DNA of 64,000 nucleotides from Syntrophus buswellii (GTDB lineage: Bacteria > Desulfobacterota > Syntrophia > Syntrophales > Syntrophaceae), in assembly GCF_046097065.1 (NCBI RefSeq), contig NZ_CP175563.1, forward strand, positions 2,232,001 to 2,296,000. The letters run 5' to 3'. This document shows, in pieces, positions 58,757 to 64,000 of this stretch. The notes under the pieces were generated by a model. It made no database searches. It was given only the letters and a program-made list of their open reading frames with translations, and had not been told where the DNA came from. Both the position numbers and the translations under genes were made by a program. Position 1 is the first letter of the stretch, and every line of letters begins with the position of its first letter.

Positions 58757-58954
58757 TTATTGATTTGTGTCCAGACCTGTTGATTGATTCTTTGCTTTTT
58801 CTTCATCCTGGAGCTTGACGAGTGTCCGGTAAACACTTTCCAGGACCTCGTCAATTTTACCAACGCTGTGATCTTCGCTGAGAGCATACTGCATCGCAAT
58901 CTTAACAGCCTCATCACGAAGAGCATCCCTTCTGTCAGACTTTTTGGACATCAT
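58757..58954 (-). CDS. Small hypothetical protein near the integrase remnant
   Basis: A 65-aa charged helical protein (MMSKKSDRRDALRDEAVKIA...). ATG 58954 is chosen because ACGGAGG lies seven bases upstream. No known motif. It may be a leftover regulatory gene of the integrated element whose integrase has decayed, or a resident gene. Confidence 0.55.
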   Translation of the reverse strand: MMSKKSDRRDALRDEAVKIAMQYALSEDHSVGKIDEVLESVYRTLVKLQDEEKAKNQSTGLDTNQ

Positions 58955-59059
58955 TATAACCTCCGTTAAGTGATTAGAGGAAAGCACAAACAGCGAGTCA
59001 CCCAAGCTGCAATGACGGTCTCACCTCTCCAGGCCCTTTATTACCCCCTTTTATTGAGG

Positions 59060-59410
59060 GTTTCAAATTATTTCGGAGAACAAGGAGTGTTCGACAGACG
59101 TGGATGAAGAGCAGCACATGGACTTCTGGACCGCAAGGAAGTCACTGACGAAAGAAGAATCCTGACAGGGCGGATGACAGGAGGCGCCCTGTGCTCATAT
59201 GGACCAGAAAGAGTGGAAACACTGCAGCCAGATACATCACTGCACCGATCCTGTCCGGAATCTCTGCAAAGCTCGAAGAATTGAGGTCACAAATGATTCT
59301 GTCGGAACCGCTCCGCAAGGCTGCGGACTATGCCTTGAAATAAACGCCAGGCCCTGTGTGGACAGCAGAGGCGATGGTCCAATCCCTGGACGGGGCCTTC
59401 TTTGTGGACA
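59060..59410 (+). ncRNA. Candidate structured RNA in a gene-free region
   Basis: The 570 bases between 58955 and 59524 have no supported gene on either strand but contain several local hairpins in one orientation: GACTTC/GAAGTC (59121-59143), ACAGGGCG/CGCCCTGT (59165-59192) and AGTG-GAAA-CACT with a GNRA loop (59212-59223), then a longer-range AGGCCC/GGGCCT pairing around 59350-59398. This could be a non-coding RNA or a leader for the metallo-hydrolase gene. I could not match it to RNase P, tmRNA, SRP RNA or a known riboswitch by eye. Confidence 0.3.
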
Positions 59411-59524
59411 ACCTGACTTTTCACAACCTTAAATTCCATTGACTTCAAAAATGAAAAAATGATAGGGGTCCGATAATGGCTTTTCATTGACGATTATCAA
59501 TAAAACCCCCAGGAGGAGGTTCCA

Positions 59525-60157
59525 ATGCTCATCATTCGGCAAATGCAGGTCAGTTCCATGGCTGTCTTCGCCTATCTGGTCGGCGATTCGGATACGGGAG
59601 AAGCCCTGGTTATCGATCCGGCCGACAACATTGACGGCATCCTGGCCACGGCCGCCAAAAACAATCTGCAGATCAAATACATTGTCAATACCCATGGGCA
59701 TGTGGACCACATCAGCGGGAACAAGGAAATGAAAGCAAAGACCGGCGCACCCATCATCATTCATGAGGGGGATGCCTCCATGCTGGGCCATACACCACCC
59801 ATGCTGCTCCAGATGTTTGGGGCGGAAGATTCGCCACCCGCCGACATGACGGTAAAAGATGGCGATACGATTTCCATAGGGAACATTTCCCTGAAGGTCA
59901 TCCATACGCCGGGACACTCTCCCGGGGGAATGTGCCTGTACATTAAAGGATTTGTCTTTACCGGCGATACCTTGTTCGTTGAGAGCGTCGGCCGAACGGA
60001 TCTAAACGGCTCCTCCGCTTCGCAGCTGTTCACCTCCATCCGGGAAAAGCTCTTCGCCTTACCCGACGACACCCAGGTTTTGCCGGGACACAACTATGGA
60101 AGAACAAACACTTCGACCATAGGTCACGAAAAGAAATACAATCCCTTTATGCGGTAA
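59525..60157 (+). CDS. MBL-fold metallo-hydrolase (glyoxalase II-like)
   Basis: A 210-aa beta-lactamase-fold hydrolase. Metal ligands are in NTHGHVDHISG (HxHxDH), HTPGHSPGGM, FTGDTLF and LPGHNYG. The compact form without a C-terminal substrate domain is typical of the many bacterial glyoxalase II-like proteins that cleave thioesters. AGGAGGAGG precedes ATG 59525. It is followed by purC with a 21-base gap, so the two may be cotranscribed, though no functional link is evident. Confidence 0.9.
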   Translation: MLIIRQMQVSSMAVFAYLVGDSDTGEALVIDPADNIDGILATAAKNNLQIKYIVNTHGHVDHISGNKEMKAKTGAPIIIHEGDASMLGHTPPMLLQMFGAEDSPPADMTVKDGDTISIGNISLKVIHTPGHSPGGMCLYIKGFVFTGDTLFVESVGRTDLNGSSASQLFTSIREKLFALPDDTQVLPGHNYGRTNTSTIGHEKKYNPFMR

Positions 60158-60178
60158 GCAGAATTTCGGAGGCGGAAA

Positions 60179-61063
60179 ATGGAAAGCGCAGGCCTGATTA
60201 AAACCCGTTATGAAGGACTGAAATTGTCCAATGTCGGCAAGGTCCGGGACATTTACGATCTCGGCTCTCATCTTCTCATTGTTGCTACGGATCGAATCTC
60301 CGCTTTCGATGTGGTCATGCAGGAACCCATTCCGGATAAGGGGAAGATTTTGACCAAAATGTCCGCTTTCTGGTTCAAAAAGGTGGAGGATATCGTGGGC
60401 AATCATCTTGTCTCCACCAATCCGGATGATTATCCGGCCCAGTGCGCCCCCTACCGGCAGGAGCTCGAGGGAAGGAGCATGCTCGTTAAAAAGGCATCCC
60501 CTCTTCCCGTGGAATGCATTGTCCGCGGTTATCTGAGCGGTTCGGGATGGCAGGATTACCGGTTGACCAAAACGGTTTCCGGCATTCGGCTGCCTGACGG
60601 TTTGAAAGAATCGTCCAAGCTGGCGGAACCGATTTTTACGCCGTCGACCAAGGCGCCCGAGGGGGAGCATGATTCTCCCATTACCCGCAAAGAAACCGAA
60701 GACATCCTCGGCGCCGAAAATACGGCGAAGATCATTGAAATCAGCCTCGCCATTTACAACCGGGCGTCAAGGATCGCCGACGAGGCAGGGATCATCATCG
60801 CCGACACGAAAATGGAGTTTGGCCTGATTGACGGAGAACTGATTCTGATTGATGAGCTGCTTACGCCGGACTCCTCCCGCTTCTGGCCCAAAGCCGATTA
60901 TATTGAAGGCCGACCTCAGAAGAGCTTTGACAAACAGTTTCTGCGGGATTATCTGCTTTCCCTGAGCTGGGATCAAAAGCCACCGGCTCCGCACCTTCCG
61001 GAAGATATCATCGGAAAGACCCGGGAAAAATATGAAGAAGCGCTGAAACGTCTTGTAATCTGA
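60179..61063 (+). CDS. purC: SAICAR synthase
   Basis: A 294-aa purine enzyme joining aspartate to CAIR. Recognisable motifs: KVRDIYDLGSHLLIVATDRISAFDVVM, VECIVRGYLSGSGWQDY, STKAPEGEHDSPI and EFGLIDGELILIDELLTPDSSRFW (in two stretches). GGAGG precedes ATG 60179. The length corresponds to the longer (yeast and proteobacterial) class. Confidence 0.96.
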   Translation: MESAGLIKTRYEGLKLSNVGKVRDIYDLGSHLLIVATDRISAFDVVMQEPIPDKGKILTKMSAFWFKKVEDIVGNHLVSTNPDDYPAQCAPYRQELEGRSMLVKKASPLPVECIVRGYLSGSGWQDYRLTKTVSGIRLPDGLKESSKLAEPIFTPSTKAPEGEHDSPITRKETEDILGAENTAKIIEISLAIYNRASRIADEAGIIIADTKMEFGLIDGELILIDELLTPDSSRFWPKADYIEGRPQKSFDKQFLRDYLLSLSWDQKPPAPHLPEDIIGKTREKYEEALKRLVI

Positions 61064-61122
61064 TCCAGCTGCAGATCAAAGGGGGTTTCAGGGGATGCGG
61101 CAAATCCCGGGACTCGCTGGCC

Positions 61123-61320
61123 TCAGCCTTCTTTCTTGAAAGGTAGAGATAAGGCCCTGTGCCTGTAAACGCATTCCGGCAGGAAATTGGATGCGGCCTG
61201 CTTGCATGACTTGACAACGCGGCCATCGATCATTATCTTTTCTACCGAAAATTCAGCAGGCACTCTAAAAGGGCCGGTTTCTCTGTTCGGAGGAATCGGA
61301 GAAACGAGTTCCGGAAGCAT
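61123..61320 (-). CDS. Possible small protein between purC and dnaJ (doubtful)
   Basis: A 65-aa frame (MLPELVSPIPPNRETGPFR...) with a GAAAGGCGG box just before ATG 61320, on the strand opposite to its neighbours. The amino-acid composition looks protein-like, with two Cys, but no family is recognised. A longer frame from 61368 is possible. Otherwise the 340 bases between purC and dnaJ hold nothing identifiable. Confidence 0.35.
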   Translation of the reverse strand: MLPELVSPIPPNRETGPFRVPAEFSVEKIMIDGRVVKSCKQAASNFLPECVYRHRALSLPFKKEG

Positions 61321-61403
61321 CCGCCTTTCAGTTTCCCCTTTGATCCAGAACAGACATAGGATTTGCATGCATTCCCTGCATCATTAAGAAACGAAGGAAG
61401 CTC

Positions 61404-62471
61404 ATGAACACAATGGTTAAAGTTTGTTATTATGAGGTCTTGGAAATAACCCGGGACGCCACTGAGGAGGAAATAAAGAAAAGCTATCGCAGAATGGCCA
61501 TGAAGTACCATCCGGACCGCAATCCAGGGGACAAGGAAGCGGAGGAGAAATTCAAGCAGGCTGCGGAAGCTTACGAGGTGCTGAGCGACAGGAAAAAGCG
61601 GGATATTTACGACCGTTACGGACACGATGGTCTCAGCAGCAGTGGATTTCAGGGATTTTCAGGATTCGACGACGTTTTTTCCAGCTTCGGCGACATCTTT
61701 GAAGACATCTTCGGATTCAGCAGCTCCCGTTCCCGCTCACGGACAGCAGGGCGTGCGGGGGCCGATTTAAGGTATGATCTGACCCTGACTTTTTCGGAAG
61801 CCGCCTTCGGCACCGAAAAAGACCTCAATATCCGCAAATCCGTCACCTGCGCGGAATGCCGCGGGTCAGGCGCCGATCCCGGCTCGGAGATCAAGACCTG
61901 CAGCTATTGCGGCGGCAGGGGACAGGTTCTCCAGAGCAGCGGATTCTTCAGTATTAGAACGACCTGCCCTGAATGCAAGGGCTATGGCAAGATCATTTTG
62001 CAGTACTGCAGTGCCTGCCATGGAAGCGGCAAAACCGCCTTGGACAAAAAGGTCCATGTTAAAATCCCTGCCGGCGTAGAAACAGGATCCCGCCTTCGGC
62101 TGCGCGGCGAGGGTGAAGATGGTGAATTCGGAGGGCCAAGCGGCGATCTCTATGTGTTCCTGGCTGTTGAACCTCATGAATTTTTTGAACGAAGAGGCTA
62201 TGACATTTATTGCAGGGTCCCGATTACCTTTGTGCAGGCTGCTTTAGGGGCGAAAATCGAGGTCCCTACGCTGACGGGAACGGAAAAGCTGAAAATTCCG
62301 AAAGGAACGCAAAACGCCACACATTTTCGGCTGAAGGGTCGGGGCATTCCTCACATCAGGGGATTTGGAAACGGCGACCAGATCATTGAAACCCTGGTGA
62401 CCATCCCGACTTCCCTGACTCGGAAGCAGGAAGAGCTTCTGCTCGAATTCGCCAAGCTGGACAACAAATAA
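61404..62471 (+). CDS. dnaJ: Chaperone DnaJ (Hsp40)
   Basis: A 355-aa co-chaperone with J domain (residues 4-70, HPD in MKYHPDRNPGD), a G/F-rich linker (GFQGFSGFDDVFSSFGDIFED), and the zinc domain with four CxxC repeats: CAECRGSG, CSYCGGRG, CPECKGYG and CSACHGSG. The C-terminal substrate domains follow. The start codon MNTMVK is behind GGAAG. dnaK is not adjacent. The next gene begins 17 bases later. Confidence 0.96.
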   Translation: MNTMVKVCYYEVLEITRDATEEEIKKSYRRMAMKYHPDRNPGDKEAEEKFKQAAEAYEVLSDRKKRDIYDRYGHDGLSSSGFQGFSGFDDVFSSFGDIFEDIFGFSSSRSRSRTAGRAGADLRYDLTLTFSEAAFGTEKDLNIRKSVTCAECRGSGADPGSEIKTCSYCGGRGQVLQSSGFFSIRTTCPECKGYGKIILQYCSACHGSGKTALDKKVHVKIPAGVETGSRLRLRGEGEDGEFGGPSGDLYVFLAVEPHEFFERRGYDIYCRVPITFVQAALGAKIEVPTLTGTEKLKIPKGTQNATHFRLKGRGIPHIRGFGNGDQIIETLVTIPTSLTRKQEELLLEFAKLDNK

Positions 62472-62487
62472 TGGAGGTGTCAGAATT

Positions 62488-62901
62488 GTGTTAGCGTTAT
62501 CCAAAAAAAGAAAGCTGTTCGTTATTTTGTCGATTTCCCTCTTCTTTCTAACCTGTGGATGTGCAGCCATCGTCGCCGGCGGCGCCGCGGTGGGCGCTGG
62601 AGCCGGAACGTACCTGTATGTAAATGGGGAATTGAAGACCGACTATCCCTATAATTTTGAAAAAACCTGGACCGCCTGTGAAAGGGCGGTGGCGGATCTG
62701 CGCGGCACCGCGGTGGATCCGATGAAAGGAATCAGTGAAGGGACGATTTCCGCCAAGATCAACGAGGAACCCGTCAAACTGATCATAAAATATAAAGACA
62801 AGAATCTGACAACCGTGGGGGTGCGTGTGGGCATCATGGGCGACCAAACCGCCTCAAAACTGATTCATCACAAAATCAGCGACAACCTTCCCAAACCGTA
62901 A
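62488..62901 (+). CDS. DUF3568-like lipoprotein
   Basis: A 137-aa outer-membrane or periplasmic lipoprotein. GTG 62488 has TGGAGG upstream. The signal LFVILSISLFFLTCGC leads to a lipobox Cys, then Gly/Ala-rich AAIVAGGAAVGAGAGTYLYVNGELKTDY (in two stretches) and a C-terminal TVGVRVGIMGD region. This matches the DUF3568 pattern of deltaproteobacteria; function unknown. Probably cotranscribed with dnaJ. Confidence 0.82.
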   Translation: MLALSKKRKLFVILSISLFFLTCGCAAIVAGGAAVGAGAGTYLYVNGELKTDYPYNFEKTWTACERAVADLRGTAVDPMKGISEGTISAKINEEPVKLIIKYKDKNLTTVGVRVGIMGDQTASKLIHHKISDNLPKP

Positions 62902-62985
62902 CCAAGGCGACCCGGCTGCCCCTTTCTTCATCAGCAGGGTGAGACCGTTGTGATTTCACCTGAAGGACGCCCCCTCACCCTGCTG

Positions 62986-64000
62986 CTACTCACCCTTGCT
63001 TTCCAAACCATAGGCCTTGATTTTCTTGTGCAGGTTGCTTCGCTCCAATCCGATGGATTCCGCCGTCTTCGAGATGTTGCCTTCAAATTCCCGAAGTTTT
63101 TTCGCAAGATAGGATTTCTCAAAATCCATTTTGGCTTCCCGGAATGAACCGGAGACATAATCCTGCACGGGATCCCTGAATGGCTCAACTTTATGGCCCT
63201 CTTTCGGGAGTGGAGGAATGTCATGGGCGGATATGACGATTGAGGGGGTCATAATGGCCAGCCGTTCAATGAAATTTTTAAGCTCCCGCACATTTCCCGG
63301 CCAGGAATGCTCCATCAGAATGGCTAGGGCATCCTCTCCCAGGATTTTTTTGGGCTCCCCCTCTTTCAGCGCAAAATCAGCAAGAAACCGCTCCATCAAC
63401 AAGGGGATGTCTTCCTTTCTGCTTCTCAAGGGGGGGACCATCAGGGGGATGACGTTCAGGCGATAGAAAAGGTCCTGCCGGAATCGCCCCTCTTCCATCT
63501 CCTTTTCAAGATCCTTGTTCGTGGCGGCAAGAACCCGGACATCAACCTGAATGACCTTGTTTCCGCCGACCCTTTCAAACTTTTTTTCCTGCAGAATTCT
63601 CAATATCTTGGCCTGGGCTTTCAGGCTCATGTCCGCCACTTCGTCAAGAAAAATGGTCCCTTCATGGGCAAGATCGAATTTCCCTCTCTTTTTTTCCGTC
63701 GCCCCCGTAAAGGCGCCTTTTTCATGGCCAAAGAGTTCGCTTTCGATAAGCTCTTCGGGAATTGCGGCGCAATTCACTTCGATCATAGGCTTGTCCGCCC
63801 GTTTGCTCTGGCGGTGTATGGCCCGGGCTACGAGCTCTTTGCCCGTCCCGTTTTCCCCCATGATCAGAATCCAGGCATTCGTTGGAGCCACAATGGAGAT
63901 CATTTCCTTGAGTTCCATGATCGGGGGGCTGGTGCCGGTCAGCTCATAATCCTGGTTGATTTTCTGCCGAAGTAAAAGATTCTCCTCTTCCAGGCGGGAC
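62986..64000 (-). CDS. NtrC-family sigma-54 activator (5' part beyond window)
   Basis: The AAA+ domain is intact: Walker A MGENGTGKELVARAI, canonical GAFTGA loop in HEKGAFTGATEKKRG, Walker B TIFLDEVADM and the R-finger region HSWPGNVRELKNFIERL. The C-terminus is a Fis-type HTH (ISKTAESIGLERSNLHKKIKAYG). The first Met in the frame (63918) is internal; the frame runs open to the window end (RLEEENLLLRQKINQDYELTG), a linker helix, so an N-terminal receiver domain is expected outside. It resembles NtrX-type regulators. Confidence 0.9.
   Translation of the reverse strand, partial: SRLEEENLLLRQKINQDYELTGTSPPIMELKEMISIVAPTNAWILIMGENGTGKELVARAIHRQSKRADKPMIEVNCAAIPEELIESELFGHEKGAFTGATEKKRGKFDLAHEGTIFLDEVADMSLKAQAKILRILQEKKFERVGGNKVIQVDVRVLAATNKDLEKEMEEGRFRQDLFYRLNVIPLMVPPLRSRKEDIPLLMERFLADFALKEGEPKKILGEDALAILMEHSWPGNVRELKNFIERLAIMTPSIVISAHDIPPLPKEGHKVEPFRDPVQDYVSGSFREAKMDFEKSYLAKKLREFEGNISKTAESIGLERSNLHKKIKAYGLESKGE

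Overview
The window looks like chromosome of an anaerobic, syntrophic or sulfate-reducer-like deltaproteobacterium, with Syntrophus or a close relative as the best guess. The evidence is a glutaryl-CoA dehydrogenase / glutaconyl-CoA decarboxylase / biotin-carrier cluster, a siroheme-decarboxylase-type Lrp protein next to hemL, a split flavocytochrome-c-like reductase module, a HesB-like selenoprotein and two sigma-54 activators. The taxon is inferred from gene content, not from a search.

Bases 1-18181 are accessory DNA. They end in a 45-bp copy of the 3' half of a tRNA-Phe gene (18137-18181), followed by a strong terminator and flanked on the inside by a P4-type integrase. I read this as the right boundary of an island whose left boundary lies outside the window. 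From left to right it holds an IS91-family element with a companion tyrosine recombinase; two integron-cassette-like genes separated by an attC-like site; an IS110-family element seated against another attC half-site; a small MITE-like inverted-repeat element; an IS21-family element (istA/istB, 6-bp GCAGTC target duplication) that is itself interrupted by an IS1634-family element; and a phage-like or mobilisable module. That module contains an AlpA-like helix-turn-helix protein, a winged-helix protein, a terminase-small-subunit-like protein, a Cys-rich protein, a ribbon-helix-helix-like protein, a serine recombinase, a GIY-YIG protein and the integrase.

Bases 18190-21200 contain a MarC-family gene with a frameshifted IS66-family transposase directly upstream and a decayed IS4-family remnant. 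Bases 21200-26830 hold a redox module: a PAS-LuxR regulator with its own sigma-70 promoter, two FAD-binding-2 (fumarate/urocanate reductase-like) flavoproteins, one with a Tat signal, an exported tetrahaem cytochrome and a HesB-like protein read through an in-frame UGA as selenocysteine.

Bases 27000-64000 are ordinary core genome. They include HU; a type IV minor pilin operon (fimT-pilV-pilW-pilX) with a divergent Crp/Fnr regulator and prepilin peptidase; ribD; a COG2509 flavoprotein; a NusG paralogue, a GGQ release-factor-like protein, a siroheme-decarboxylase-like protein and hemL; GDP-fucose synthesis genes (gmd-fcl); atpZ/atpI/atpB without atpE; engB with an NtrC-type regulator; exported thiol proteins; mltA; a repeat-rich secreted protein; and tRNA-Val. 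After these come a nitrilase, biotin carrier, glutaryl-CoA dehydrogenase and glutaconyl-CoA decarboxylase alpha; dinG-like and mobA; tRNA-Thr with an integrase relic; a metallo-hydrolase, purC, dnaJ and a DUF3568-like lipoprotein; and the 3' part of a second NtrC-family regulator cut by the window end.
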